The notes beneath the pieces were generated by a model, which did no database searches, had not been told where the DNA came from, and saw only the letters and a program-made list of their open reading frames with translations. From Hirundichthys speculiger (taxonomy: Eukaryota; Chordata; Actinopteri; Beloniformes; Exocoetidae): a stretch of DNA of 64,000 nt. A program made the translations under genes and the position numbers. The first letter of the stretch is position 1. Every line of letters starts with the position of its first letter. This document shows positions 27,299 to 36,534 of this stretch, piece by piece. The stretch spans positions 868,001 through 932,000 of the forward strand of contig JAGFBZ010000373.1 in the NCBI GenBank assembly GCA_018398805.1, read 5' to 3'.

Positions 27299-30035
27299 CA
27301 CCAGCACCTGCACCCTTCTCACCATAGTTTGGCTGATCAAGACTAGTTCTCTTGGTTTAGGTGGGAAACCAGGATCACCTATTTTGTACACCTGTTCAAT
27401 TGCTCGTTAACACAAGTTGATAATCAACCAGTCACACGACAGCAACTCCGTGCATTCATTTAGGCATTTCTAAGTGATCAAGATGATTTGCTTAAGTTCA
27501 AACTGAGCATCAGATTGGGAAGAAAGGGGATATGAATGAATCTTGACATGGCATGGTTGTTGGTGCCAGACCGGCCGGTCTATTCCAGAAACTGATTGTC
27601 ACACATAACCATTTCTAGGGTTTGCAGAGAATGATCTAAAAAAGAAAAAGTATCCAGTGAGTGGCTAGCCGAGAAATCTAGATGTACTTCTGGAAAATGT
27701 AAATTTGCTCTGCATCTGGGTCTGATCTATCAGACTAGCGAGTTGCAACTGTGTGAACAGAAATGTTTAATTGACGTCAGAGGGCAGAGGAGAATGGGCA
27801 GACTGGTTCAAGATGATAGAACGCAGCAGTAATTCAAATAACCACTTGTTACAACCAAAGTATGAAGAAGAGCATCTCTGAACACACAACATGTTAAACC
27901 TTGAAGCAGATGGGCTACAGCAGCAGAAGACCACACCCAGTGTCACTCATGTCAGTGAAGAACAGGAAACTGAGGCTACAGTTCAAACAGGCTCATAAAC
28001 AGTCATAAACAGCATAAAGGCATGGATCCATCCTGCCTAGTAGGAACAGTTCAGGCAGGTGATGGTGTAATGGTGTGGGGGATATTTTCTTGGCACACTT
28101 TGGGCCCATTAGTACCAAATGAGGATTGTTCAAATGCTACACCCTACCTGAGTATTCTTGCCGACTATGTCCATCCCTTCATGACCACAGTGTACCCATC
28201 TTCTCGTGGCTACTTCCAGCAGAATAATTCACCATGTCACAAAGCTCAAATCATCTCAAAATGGTTTCTTGAACACAACAATGAGTTCACTGTACTCCAA
28301 TAGCCTCGAGAATCACCAGATCTCAATCCAATAGAGCACCTTTGGGAGGAGGTGGAACGAGAGATTCGCATCATTTATGTGCAGCCGACAAATCTGCAGC
28401 AACTGCGTGATGTTGTCACGTCAATATGGATTCAAATCTCTGAGGAATGTTTCCAACACATTTTTGAATCTAAGCCATGAAAAACTGAGGCAATTCTGAA
28501 GGAAAGGGGGTGTCCAATCGAGTACCAGCAAGCTGAACCTAATAAAGAGGCAGGTGAATGTATATTTAGATCTGTTAGCAGTACTAAAGGCCTTACATTT
28601 TCCACTGCTGAAGACTACTCTCTATTAGAGCACCCTCAATCTGGCAAAATTCTGTCTCTCTCACATAAACAGATGTTTGCTTTTTATAAAATTTTCAGTG
28701 ATTCATGAACATATTAACAGGTGGACTCCAGGTGGACTTCTATGGGGTCATGACGATCACTGATAGAAGTAGAATCAAAAATAGCCCAGTGGGTGTCTGA
28801 GTACTTATGTAAACTGGGTGTTTAGTCATTTCCATTTCATAAATCTAGAAAAATCTGCATCAAATCAATTTTAGTATGTGTTTGAAACCATTCTGGGTTG
28901 ATTTTATCTACTGATTCAGAAAGAGAAAGCCTTTGTCATCTGCAGTGAATAGCTGAATATTATGGCATTTTCAGCTGGCAGGTTGTGTGAACAGATACTT
29001 TGAAAACATAATTTTGGACTCTAAGATGCAATATAAGACATTTTTACTTGGTTTACAATAAAGATGACAAATTTCTAATGAATCAATGCCTAATGACAAC
29101 AGTTTTAACGCAAATGTCCCGAAAGACAAGAAAAGGGTGTGAATGTGTCAAAGAAAACACAAAAAGAGCATCATCACACATGTGAACCTACCGCTGTGGT
29201 CGCTCTGGTTTTGCTCCTCGTCTCTCCTCGTTTGACTACAAATCTCTAGAGCCCTCAGGTGTTGAGAGATTATGGCGCAGTCCGGATGAATAGCTTCACC
29301 CTGGGAAAAAAAAAAGATGCAACTAAGTTATCTATAAAGACGCAGACACTTGCGGAACGACACGCTGCATTTCACCGCTCGCTCGAAGGAGTTTACGCGT
29401 GAGCTGGCGCGTCGACATTGGAAATTAATAGCACTTGACTCGAAAACACATCATCAACAAAGCCCTAATCGGATTAAATTTCAATTTTCTGACTGTTTTG
29501 GATCGACTCAAGTTAACTTTTTGTACAGGAAATCTCAATGAAATGAATAAGAAGTTGGGTTTTGCCCGCATGCTTTTATTTTTACCAAAGCCACGCGTAA
29601 ACCTTTCAGACCTCTCACAAGACTCTTACCCCCCTGATTCTGTCATTCATCGCGTTGTTGATGGATGCAGGTGGATGGAAAAACCGCTGATAGGTGCCAG
29701 CAGCGTAATTGGGACATTTGCTGTGCCGCATGCCCCGGAGAGACAGAGAAGGACGCCGCGCCAAAGGTCAACCGCATTACAGCCAAGATGCCATGAGGTA
29801 TTAAGGAGACCGTTTCCTAATTGGTGGAATTTTGATGTCTTAAATTCAAGATCCAAAGGGGCAACTTTTTAATACACTTTGAGGCGCTTTTAATCATTTA
29901 TAGATAAGCGTATAGTTGCCCAGATGCGCAGATTATGCTTCTTGAGGCTGGATGAATAAAACATTAAATAAAATAAAATAAAATTCCACTCACCATCGGC
30001 CTGGACCACAGCTGAAGATAAAGGATGAGAAGCAT
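3414..30035 (-). CDS. ghrhr: growth-hormone-releasing hormone receptor gene (class B GPCR), 3' end outside window
   Basis: Ten exons joined in phase: 29994-30035, 29192-29300, 13995-14102, 12500-12600, 9946-10043, 9617-9749, 7851-8004, 4818-4878, 4665-4734 and 3414-3508, together 971 nt (about 323 residues). All borders are GT-AG. The product is a plasma-membrane Gs-type receptor that in pituitary somatotrophs couples GHRH to cAMP and growth hormone release (family knowledge). The ectodomain has seven cysteines in the GHRHR order, including the additional one at the exon 2/3 join, and keeps the Asp of the TEWDEIGCW motif. The exon ending EVFQHFSS resembles GHRHR FFSHFSS, and the TM2 end DHCSMST resembles its DHCSFST. 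Exon sizes 108, 133, 154, 61 and 70 fit the family. Exons for TM6, TM7 and the tail were not found down to base 1 and should lie left of the window. A VIP/PACAP/secretin receptor or a second fish GHRH-like paralogue is less likely. Confidence 0.86.
4665..4734 (-). CDS. ghrhr: ghrhr exon 9: ECL2 and TM5 start
   Basis: 70 nt, acceptor TTGCAG|T and donor CTG|GTGAGT. It encodes [20 protein letters not shown]. The Cys bonds TM3 in the family, and WWIIKGPI is the TM5 entry shared with GHRHR. Confidence 0.9.
4818..4878 (-). CDS. ghrhr: ghrhr exon 8: end of TM4 and start of ECL2
   Basis: 61 nt, the standard class B size, between CTTAG|GA and AGAGG|GTATC. It encodes [19 protein letters not shown], completing the GWG-x-P motif of TM4 across the junction with exon 7. 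Confidence 0.85.
5455..6135 (-). mobile_element. Harbinger-like MITE, copy A (one end lost)
   Basis: It begins GGGCCTGATCTTCCGCC, the reverse of the right end of copies B and C, and shares with them the AGCGGGTAGCGGG subterminal repeats, the CCTATGCATAATGTAGCGGG block and a region near TTTTTATACAAGAGTTAA. The opposite end, near 6135, stops without the expected terminus, so it is truncated. It carries five 13-bp tandem copies of GCAGCTCTCGTGC at 5708-5772. It lies in ghrhr intron 7. Confidence 0.65.
6235..6670. mobile_element. possible MITE remnant with TTAATTAATTA/AACGCGTTA motifs
   Basis: AT-rich stretch with TTAATTAATCACAATCAC at one side and TTTTTTTTTAACGCGTTAC...TAATTAATTAAAAA at the other. 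Such AACGCGTTA/TTAATTAAT boundaries are common in fish non-autonomous elements. No target duplication was resolved. Confidence 0.35.
7851..8004 (-). CDS. ghrhr: ghrhr exon 7: TM3 and TM4
   Basis: 154 nt, acceptor GTCTAG|AC and donor TGGG|GTGAGT. It encodes [12 protein letters not shown], the WLLVEGMYL motif of TM3, a short ICL2 and TM4 ending [11 protein letters not shown]. The E-G-x-Y-L motif and the IGWG end of TM4 are class B hallmarks. Confidence 0.91.
8601..8634. repeat. (ATT)n microsatellite
   Basis: About eleven uninterrupted TTA/ATT triplets in ghrhr intron 6. Confidence 0.9.
9617..9749 (-). CDS. ghrhr: ghrhr exon 6: ICL1, TM2, ECL1
   Basis: 133 nt, acceptor ACACAG|GA and donor ACG|GTGAGG. 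It encodes [20 protein letters not shown], then the [10 protein letters not shown] segment and [15 protein letters not shown] is the class B ICL1/TM2 signature, and the KDAVLF...DHCS stretch is closest to GHRHR. Confidence 0.91.
9946..10043 (-). CDS. ghrhr: ghrhr exon 5: TM1
   Basis: 98 nt, acceptor GCCCAG|AC and donor TTCAG|GTGAGA. It encodes [20 protein letters not shown] and the rest of a hydrophobic helix. The YTVGYS/A-LISL pattern is diagnostic of TM1 in the secretin receptor class. Confidence 0.88.
12500..12600 (-). CDS. ghrhr: ghrhr exon 4: ectodomain [10 protein letters not shown] segment
   Basis: 101 nt, acceptor TTTTTCAG|GG and donor GAG|GTATGA. It encodes [20 protein letters not shown] with the GWSE box of class B receptors, then the last ectodomain cysteine and an acidic linker (SDDSEPESE) leading to TM1. 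Confidence 0.88.
13995..14102 (-). CDS. ghrhr: ghrhr exon 3: ectodomain [11 protein letters not shown] segment
   Basis: 108 nt between GCAG|GA and CAAG|GTTGG, phase 1 at both ends. It encodes three cysteines and the conserved Asp in TEWDEIGCW; the equivalent Asp is mutated in the dwarf little mouse (family knowledge). It ends in FQHFSSNQ, close to the GHRHR FFSHFSS segment. Confidence 0.88.
14516..15392 (+). mobile_element. Harbinger-like MITE, copy B (complete, 877 bp)
   Basis: Flanked on both sides by TTA (14513-14515, 15393-15395). Ends are GGCCCCGAT... and ...ATCGGGCCC. A 3-bp TTA duplication plus GGGCC-type ends fits PIF/Harbinger. Both subterminal regions carry repeats of CCGCTACCC/GGGTAGCGG. 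No transposase is present; short open stretches in the middle (such as CCAGTTAAAC...TATTGGGAG) are too short to call. It lies in ghrhr intron 2. Confidence 0.75.
20303..20645. repeat. dispersed retroposon-type repeat
   Basis: Begins near GTTTATTTATAGAGCAC and continues with ACACAAGGCAATTCAAAG, then a region reading TTCAGCCTGGATCTGAAC. These phrases recur in many fish genomes as a LINE/SINE 3' region. It directly precedes a LINE reverse-transcriptase remnant. The family name is not certain. Confidence 0.5.
20660..20945 (-). pseudogene. LINE reverse transcriptase C-terminal remnant
   Basis: The minus strand reads [16 protein letters not shown], then [20 protein letters not shown] and [15 protein letters not shown], with frame breaks. 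The same segments appear intact as EREIDRWIGAASAVM and KRELSRKAKLSIHWSIYVPT in the LINE at 60134-60690, so this is an old copy of a related element. Confidence 0.75.
21640..21890 (-). pseudogene. possible LINE 3' coding remnant
   Basis: Part of a 153-codon open frame on the minus strand (21479-21940). The section VKTAMKVTG...[22 protein letters not shown] resembles the last part of fish LINE ORF2 proteins, where 'R-x-C-x-x-K-A-x-x-I-V-x-D-x-S-H-P' is common. Similarity is judged from memory of the family pattern only. Confidence 0.45.
22590..23372 (+). mobile_element. Harbinger-like MITE, copy C (complete, 783 bp)
   Basis: Same family and orientation as the copy at 14516, again bounded by TTA (22587-22589, 23373-23375) and ending GATCAGGCCC. 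It lacks about 90 bp of the internal part of copy B near the left end. It lies in ghrhr intron 2. Confidence 0.75.
25930..26690 (-). mobile_element. nested MITE carrying a Myb/SANT-like exon
   Basis: Both sides contain repeated GGAATTAA/CAGAATTAA and TTTACATGG motifs in opposite orientation (25945-26040 and 26540-26680), a terminal-inverted-repeat-like layout. The core is GC-richer. The minus strand holds a 70-codon open frame (26391-26182) from an ATG near the start of the core. The element interrupts a Tc1 copy and is thus younger than it. Superfamily is probably PIF/Harbinger by the encoded domain; exact ends were not fixed. Confidence 0.6.
26182..26391 (-). CDS. Myb/SANT-like (MADF-like) DNA-binding exon, fragment in MITE
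   Basis: An open frame of 69 residues. The part starting [20 protein letters not shown], followed by an acidic segment and [16 protein letters not shown], has the trihelix pattern W-x(3)-E-T-x(2)-L-I and F-x(2)-V-A-x(2)-L of the DNA-binding protein that PIF/Harbinger elements encode beside the nuclease. Probably the first exon of the parent element kept in a deletion derivative. No downstream exons seen. Expression not implied. Confidence 0.4.
   Translation of the reverse strand: MFSKQSFKMAARSKRWSRAETIYLIKSLEELEIIKSTDGRKHKNCELFKFVVARLNEGGSTNPKTMLIM
27270..27297. repeat. poly(A) tract
   Basis: About 26 consecutive A within the old Tc1 copy; a likely polymorphic homopolymer. Confidence 0.9.
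27540..28565 (+). mobile_element. Tc1-like transposon remnant, second type
   Basis: Plus-strand order: a HTH region (AGAGGGCAGAGGAGAATGGG... GCAGATGGGCTACAGCAGCA), an internal deletion at about 27980-28020, then a catalytic part from 28022 ([17 protein letters not shown]). The second catalytic Asp is changed to Asn in [13 protein letters not shown], and a TAG stop replaces the Trp codon before [11 protein letters not shown]. The right end GAGGCAGGTGAATGTATAT is near 28563. Non-functional. Intron 2 of ghrhr. Confidence 0.85.
29192..29300 (-). CDS. ghrhr: ghrhr exon 2: N-terminal ectodomain, first two cysteines
   Basis: 109 nt. The acceptor follows a long T run (TTTCCCAG|GG) and the donor is GCG|GTAGGT. 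It reads GEAIHPDC..., matching the HPEC start of the mature GHRHR ectodomain. The acidic and polar second half ([12 protein letters not shown]) corresponds to the variable loop. It is separated from exon 3 by a 15 kb intron rich in transposons. Confidence 0.8.
29994..30035 (-). CDS. ghrhr: ghrhr exon 1: start codon and signal peptide
   Basis: The ATG at 30035-30033 opens 14 codons reading [14 protein letters not shown], a short hydrophobic signal peptide. The donor is ATG|GTGAGT. This start is chosen because it is the frame that joins exon 2 in phase 0; an overlapping upstream ATG (AGAAAGTCATGC context) is in another frame. A CAG at 30064-30066 could be the acceptor of a 5'-UTR intron, but no donor could be identified. 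Confidence 0.72.
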
Positions 30036-30563
30036 GACTTTCTCATGTCGTCCTCTTAGCAACCTGAAAGGACATTTCCATGCTCTTGTCAGTCTTCTTT
30101 AAACCCCTCATCAGACAACGATGTGAACCCAGTCTCAGGTTTGTCTTCTCCTTGCCTTTAAGATATTTACAGAACCGCGGAATGAAAATCCCTTCTTTCA
30201 GCCTAAAATAGACGGGTCTTCTTGTGCGTGCTGCAAACTTGAGGGAGAGGAGAGCTGCTGCACATCTGCGCTCCGTCTCTCAGCAGAGTAACATCACTTG
30301 AATGAGTCTCCATTCGGTAACAATAGAGGACGCCTCATGGAAACGCAGCCAATGGCCTTAATTCAAGCCACAGAGCGTATTTTGAAAATGTTAATGAGGG
30401 GCACAGGATGACTGTGTTCAAAAATTCCTGCCTAATGAGTATATTAACTTTTAACTAATATTAAAAACATAAAGTAAAAAAAAAATCAAGCTTATTATGA
30501 AGAGTGGTGCATTTCAGAATTACATTGTCTGAGGCATCAAATCCACCGATGTGGGGACACAAA

Positions 30564-30604
30564 TAATTTCTTTACTATGACCACTGGTCATAGTAAAGAA
30601 ATTA
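30564..30604. repeat. 41-bp near-perfect palindrome
   Basis: Arms of 20 bp, TAATTTCTTTACTATGACCA and its exact reverse complement, around a single C. It lies about 530 bp upstream of the ghrhr start codon. Confidence 0.93.
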
Positions 30605-30668
30605 CTTTAGGAGTGCATATTCCTAAAAGAGTTATGTCAAAGATTCAAAGATTTTAAAGATAAAGAGA

Positions 30669-30690
30669 ATTTTATCACATGTGATAAAAT
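30669..30690. repeat. 22-bp perfect palindrome
   Basis: Centre of symmetry CACATGTG, arms ATTTTATCACA. Less exact pairing continues outward (AAAGATAA / TTATCTTCTTT). It sits 65 bp from the 41-bp palindrome, so both could belong to one small foldback element. Confidence 0.85.
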
Positions 30691-30744
30691 TATCTTCTTT
30701 GATTAGGATTTAATATTATAATTCTAGTTAATGATATTTAATTG

Positions 30745-30826
30745 GGGGTCATGTTCTGGGTCGCTGCACCTAGAGACAATTTGTATTGTAATAGATGCTA
30801 TGCAAATAAAATTGAATTGAACTGAA
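30745..30826 (+). repeat. L2/SINE-type 3' tail
   Basis: Reads GACAATTTGTATTGTAATAG and then ATGCAAATAAAATTGAATTG, the usual 3' end of fish L2-mobilised retroposons, followed by an A-rich end. Confidence 0.6.
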
Positions 30827-33800
30827 TAAAAAAAAAAGCTATAATATCCTGTAAAACATGGTCTCCTGCCCTAGAGCCTCATAGAAATGTTTGCAATAGT
30901 TTTTCCTCTTCAGATCCCTCAGGCCATCGTGTGTCATTACCACCTGGTCTGAGACTACTTTACATGATCATGAAAAAGGGCTTATTATTACAGGAACTTC
31001 AGATAAAGATGTTCATCACCCCTGCAGCTCTCACTCAAAGAGCCTCCACCATGATTCCTTACTTTTTTTCTTTTTTTTTTTTTAACAAACTGCTAGATCT
31101 ATGTTTTGTGTTTTCAGGTATCAGACACCCTTTATGCTTGGGCACTTTTAAATACATTTTATTGATTCAGTCCAGTTAGAGGTGCATAAATTGACTTTGA
31201 ACAAATGAGAATGAGGACAGTGAACATTAAGAGGTTTGGCAATATTATTCTCAGTGATGTTAATGCTTCTTTTATTGAGCATTCAATGTCAGTGCAAGTT
31301 TATTTCTAAAGCTTTTAAAGATTGTGCAGTCTTGCTAATGACTAATTTCCTTCTGACTTTCCACACTGATAGTAGTTTCAAAGGCAGCCAAATACGGCTG
31401 TAATTTAAAAACAGCTTTTAAAATCTGGATGAGATCAGGATGATTTAAGTCACTGAAATGCACTTACTTTTTCTGTCTTGTTGCCTTTAGACAAGGAAAA
31501 TATTTCTGTCTTGCTCCAGTTGGGGTGGTTTGTAGTGAGGAATTTACAAATAGGTCAAATTACAAGATTTCCTGGTGTGAATGTAGAACACGCTACTGCT
31601 AAAAGTGCCAAAGCTGTCTCTGCAGAATACCTTCCCAGGAACAACAATCTGGGCTTTAACCCTCATGCACTCTTCCAGTCCAACTGACTAATTAATTGAC
31701 TATTGACTAATTGAATATTTCATGGCAGGTGTTTCACAGAAGCTCCTCTCACCCTCCAGATGGTTTCTTGGCAAAAAAAGAGGGGAAAAAAAACTGTCTG
31801 CAGAAGGAAGCCTGTTATTAGGTCACATCCAGGCACCTTCGAAGGCACAGCAAGCATCAGTCTGATGTGAGTGGTGCTTGGTGACTAATGGCTCATTTTC
31901 CATCTGCATTTTGTTATGTTTTTCCCATTGAAAGAAGCTTTGAGTTGCATGTTTGATCAAGGGTTTCACGTGTGTGTGACAGAGCGGAGTACCATCACCA
32001 AAAGTCATTTTTCCTGTTCAAGCGTGGGTTTTGACAAAAGTATCAGCAGAATGCAAGTTTAGAGTTCATTCATTTATAAATAAGTGATGGAGTAAAGATC
32101 AGGTGAACACAGTGAAGATGTGCTGAAAAAAAAAAAAAAGTCCTGCAAAAAAGATGAATACTGACAGAATTCTGATTGAGCACCAGCAGGTCCCCTGACA
32201 AATCTGATTGCAGCCTTGGGGTCCCGGGTTAGTCATCACAGCTGGGGTCCCAGCTGGGGTACAGGGAAAGTTGGGTTCATCAGTTAGCCTAGCAGCCTTC
32301 AAACGTACACAAAGGCACCTGCTGTCTGCTGCTGCCAGCCACCACCTTCTGTCACCATCCATCCAGGTGATGTCATCACCTCTCATGATTACCATCTGCC
32401 CTCTGGATGGAAGGAATGGACTGAGTTGACTAGAATGTGAAACGTCTTCAAAAACCAAGAAAAATAAGTCCACTTACCTTGATTCAAGCCTTTGAGGATC
32501 ACAACTCGTACAGTTGTTATGGATGTGAACTCTAGCTATGGAGACCAAAGCTGGACATTTTAACATGGGGGTCAAAGGAGATTATCTCACTTTAAGAGCC
32601 AGCCCCTAGTGGTCAGTCGAGGAACTGCAACTTTCTTCACATCCTGGTTTGTGTCAGACTAGCAAGCCGGATGTAGCCCCTTAGTTTCTGCTGATAAAAA
32701 TAAAATATCTTAACAAATAAAAAATTAGTTACATGGAGGGATCTTGCTATTTTATCTGTTTCTTTGTTTATTTCTTTCTTTTATTTTAAGCCTGTGCTGT
32801 CCTACTTTAGGAGCCTTAATGTAAACCAAAAACAAATGTTATTTTGAAATATAAAAGCACCATTACGCAGATGCTATATACTATAACATCAGTACACTTC
32901 ACAGGAGGGCCCTTGTTTACCAGCCCACCGGGGTCTGCTATTGCTTTTCATGATGAAAGGAAAGAGAGGTAGAAGGTCTCAAGTGTCTGAGTTTGTAAAT
33001 AATAATTCCCAATTTGATGTTCAGATGCAGGATGTGTATGTAAATATCAGCTCTCTTTCCTAAAACCCTGTTCTTTCAAATTAAAAAAAAAAAAAAACAC
33101 TTACATGGCCCTCAAATGTGTTGTGTGCGAGATCTTGCAGCAAAAATATATTTGAAAATTCTTCTTTATGGTTGAATATGAATTTGATTTGGTTAGACAG
33201 CTCAGCTTCTACACATTGTGGGCACAGAAGGTTATTCAGTGGAGCAGAAACAAATTTTTCCTCTGTAAGCCTTCCCACATTTAAGCAGTTGCTGTTACTG
33301 AAAGTGCACGGAGCATTTTAGACCTTGCAGTGGCATTTTAAACCATTTATTGTAACAGTCACTTGTGCTTTTTGTATGAAACTGTTATGTAAACCTCTAA
33401 AACCACCCAGCACAAAAAAACACTGTATTGCGAAGATATAGGACAAGTAGAAAGGGGGAAAAAAAATCAAAAGGTAGAATCAAAAACCCTGAAACAAAAA
33501 GACTGGATGGCAAAGGAAGAAATTCTCCACAGTACAATTAAATAATTCTGTCAAACAAAGAAAACACAGATATTTCACAGGTATTAATGTTGCAAGTGCA
33601 TTCTCACATGTAAATGATAAATAATAAATTGTGCATTTTGAAAACTACTGACATAATTTTTTTTTAAAGTAGAATAATCACCATTCAACAAATCTTTCAG
33701 AAATGTTGTTTCTTTCTCCTCCACTTTTTTTTTTTTTTAGTTTTAATTGTTATATAAGTTCAGTGGATATTTTAGCCCTTTCAGGCCCGAAACTCATCTT

Positions 33801-34790
33801 ACCATGAACTCTTAATGTTGTACAATTCTCTGCACTTTTTCTTTTTAACGTTAGATTAGACCAGGCCAGCAATTTGAAATAGTTCTGAAAGAACTCTCCA
33901 ATTAAGAGTTCTGAAGCTGTCAGATGTCAGTGGTAGAAATAACTCATCAATCAGTTGTAGATCACTAGTCTGTGTGACTGAAATCTCTGAGGCAAAAAGA
34001 AAAAAAAAACACTTGAAGTTTGTCATTTACATTTCATAAGTCTTACATTAAAAGCTAGCTGCTTGTCAGACATGTTGCTCTGACAGTTGCTCTCACAGTT
34101 TAGCATGTAGCTAACTTAGAAGTCATTCAATATAATACTACTTAAAATAGGAGATTCCGGTTTTAATCCACAGCTGCAAATTGAACCTTGTTGGAGTGTC
34201 ATAACAAGCATCTGATTTGTTGAACTGTTTTGAAGTATGCGAGGATTTTGAAAAACAGCCTTCAGAAGCAGACAATACTACTAGAAATGCATTGTTTTTC
34301 ACATAAAAGTGACTTCACGTCCCCTCAAAAGTAATATTCATTCACAAAAATAAATGAAACCAAAATGTTGAATGCTTCTGTCATTCGAATGTTTTGAAGG
34401 GAGCTGATAATGACTTTTGGCTTGTGCTTGAAGCATAATTACTGACATGCACTGACACTTTAAGGGCCACTTTGAGTTACACAGACTGACAACACATGAA
34501 AGGGCATCCCAAAAGCCTCTAAAAACCCCATTTCCCATAGCCATGATCCTGCTGTAAATTTTAAAACTTCCACTGGAACCGATGATGGAGTTGGCAGTTT
34601 TTTTCGCCAGTTCATCTTTGCCAATCATTTTTGGCCTGAATCGTGCTTGGTCATTCATTTAGAGCAAGCAACAAATGTAGACATAAACTAAAACAAACAG
34701 GTTCATACTTACATTTTGTTTCTTCTGACAAATCCAGATTCACACTCACTCATAAACTCCTCCACAATCTGGCGTCGCAGGACACTTGGA
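30827..34790. other. intergenic stretch upstream of ghrhr
   Basis: Beyond the possible repeat at 32500-32690 nothing can be named. A 106-codon minus-strand frame at 34338-34658 and a 124-codon one at 32099-32473 lack recognisable domains. Confidence 0.5.
32500..32690. repeat. possible dispersed repeat
   Basis: Phrases such as TTTTAACATGGGGGTCAAAGG and GCCAGCCCCTAGTGGTCAG resemble a repeat found throughout fish genomes. No ends resolved. Confidence 0.35.
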
Positions 34791-34799
34791 CTAAAGGCT

Positions 34800-35060
34800 G
34801 TTTGGTTGGGGACCTGGTTACTGAGTGTTCCCAAGCAGGATGGAAGGTATGTACCTACCTGGTGGAAATTGGGTGCAGAGACTACATGGGAACAACTACC
34901 CAGCAGTTTCTCAGGCTGTTAGGGATCTTGGGCACCAGGCTGAGAAAGGCATTCAAAGAGCTCACAGAGGAGACCAAACAAAAAGTTTGTCTATAGCCTA
35001 TGAGAAAGGAGGTTAAAAGAAGGATCCTTAGGCTGGTAATAGGGGGGAAAGGGCCACGTT
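34800..35060 (+). pseudogene. LINE ORF2 C-terminal fragment
   Basis: The frame reads AGWKVCTYLVEIGCRDYMGT and continues through LRLLGILGTRLRKAFKEL to a stop. It matches the C-terminal pattern GW-x(4)-PVEVG-x-RGF...LLRDLGI-G of fish retroelement polyproteins, with diverged residues. Flanks not resolved. Confidence 0.6.
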
Positions 35061-35459
35061 TCTACCACCTCTCCACCCCCCAGAGATGTTCTGGGATCAA
35101 TGAGGAAAAAAACCTATGAGGGCGGCTCCCTTCAGCCAGGCCAATGGCAATGTCTGAGGTGCAGTAGGCAGAAATGCAAACCAGGTACAGCTATCTGTGC
35201 TTACAAATGCAACGACCTTATCTTTATTCAGTTGATTATCAGATTGCACCTAAATGAAGGCAAGTATCAACAAAATTACAGTCATCATTTGGTAAGGTAA
35301 GATGTAAGATATCAAAATGAGATGTGTCTTTTCTTTTTTAAATATATACTTAAACTGTTGTTACAACTTATCTTTATCAGGTTTAACCAGGAAATGAGAC
35401 CTCAAGTGGTTGATGTGATATTTTGAAGACAAAATAATTAAGATCAACCCCAGGGGGAA

Positions 35460-35965
35460 CTTCTGGGTGGGGAGGGTGTATTGGTTGGCCGCTTGACTGG
35501 TGCACTCTGAAGTGGGGTGGGGGGGGGGCTCCATGCAGCTGTCCTTGTGTCACCTTTTGGTTGCAAGCTGTTCCTTCTTGCTTGTTGCCGCTGCTGTCTT
35601 GTGCCCAGGTGGTGAGTGGAGACCTGTGGCCACCTTGGCCCTTCTGGTCTCAGCCTGGTTGGATGTGGGAGTGGTGCTTCCGCTGCCAGGCTGTGTGGGG
35701 TGGTGACTTTCTGGGTCGGTCAATCTTGGTGGCCCCACTGCCATCGGTAGGGCGGTGGTGGGTGTGGGGGACTGCCTCAATATGGCCCTTGTCTCCTGTG
35801 TCTCCAGTCCGGACCTTCTGTTGTTAGGGGTGCGATCTTTTGCAGGGATTGAGACCTTTAGTCCTTGCGCCTCTCAGGTCAGCCTGCCCTGGTGTGGTGG
35901 ACCTCGGGCAAACCTGACGTGCCCATCAGGTGACCCAAGGCAACCTGAGATAGTGATGTTAGTGA
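35460..35965. other. GC-rich stretch, unidentified
   Basis: A 500-bp region much richer in G and C than its surroundings, with G runs (35517-35528) and open frames on both strands. Composition suggests part of a repeat rather than an exon; no domain was recognised. Confidence 0.4.
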
Positions 35966-36534
35966 TGCAATATATGCATTTTATTATTTTAGCAGATGCT
36001 AGTTTTCTATACTACTGGCGACTTGTCTGTTCCGCTATCCAACTGGCTGTTCATCTAACCATCTATCCAACTGGCGATTTGTCTGTCCGCCTGTCCATCT
36101 ATCCAACTGGCTAGCGGTCTGTCCGTCTATCCAACTGGATATCCGTCTGTCCGTCTATCCATCTATCCAACTGGCTATCCGTCTGTCTATCTATCCAATT
36201 GGCCAACCGTCTCTCCATCTATCCAACTGGCTTTTCGTCTGACCATCTATCCAACTGGCTATCCGTCTGTCCATCTATCCAAATGGCAATTCATTTGTCC
36301 ATCTATCCAATTGGCTATTCGTCTGTCCATCTATCCAACTGGCTATTCGTCTGACCATCTATCCAACTGGCTGTCCGTCTATCCATCTATCCAACTGGCT
36401 TTTCGTCTATCCATCTATCCAACTGGTTAGTGGTCTGTCCATCTATCCAACTGTCTATTCATCTATCTATCTGTCTGACCAACTGGCTATTCGTCTGTAC
36501 GTCTATCTACCAAAGCGTACACAAACACACACCA

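Larger units (their letters stand above)
25545..27480 (-). mobile_element. old Tc1-like transposon copy, split by a MITE
   Basis: The plus strand reads the reverse of a Tc1 transposase gene: GACCACTCCAGGCCTTTAGT, TTTTGGGTCATTGG, then after an interruption AGCAGAGAAATGGTCCCCAG, TGGTCTCATCTGACCACATT and TGTACATGTACCTTCTTGAG. The order is preserved on both sides of about 25930-26690. There are many stops and no intact frame. Ends not resolved. Confidence 0.65.
14103..29191 (-). other. ghrhr: ghrhr intron 2
   Basis: 15 kb between two coding exons. It holds the Harbinger-like MITE copies B and C, the LINE remnants at 20.3-21.9 kb and the Tc1 copies at 25.5-28.6 kb. In the remaining stretches (15.4-20.3, 21.95-22.6, 23.4-25.5, 28.6-29.2 kb) no exon or RNA gene was recognised. 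Confidence 0.75.

Noticed and set aside
34338..34658. 106-codon minus-strand frame
   Set aside because: No domain, no splice context and biased toward low-information residues; treated as chance.
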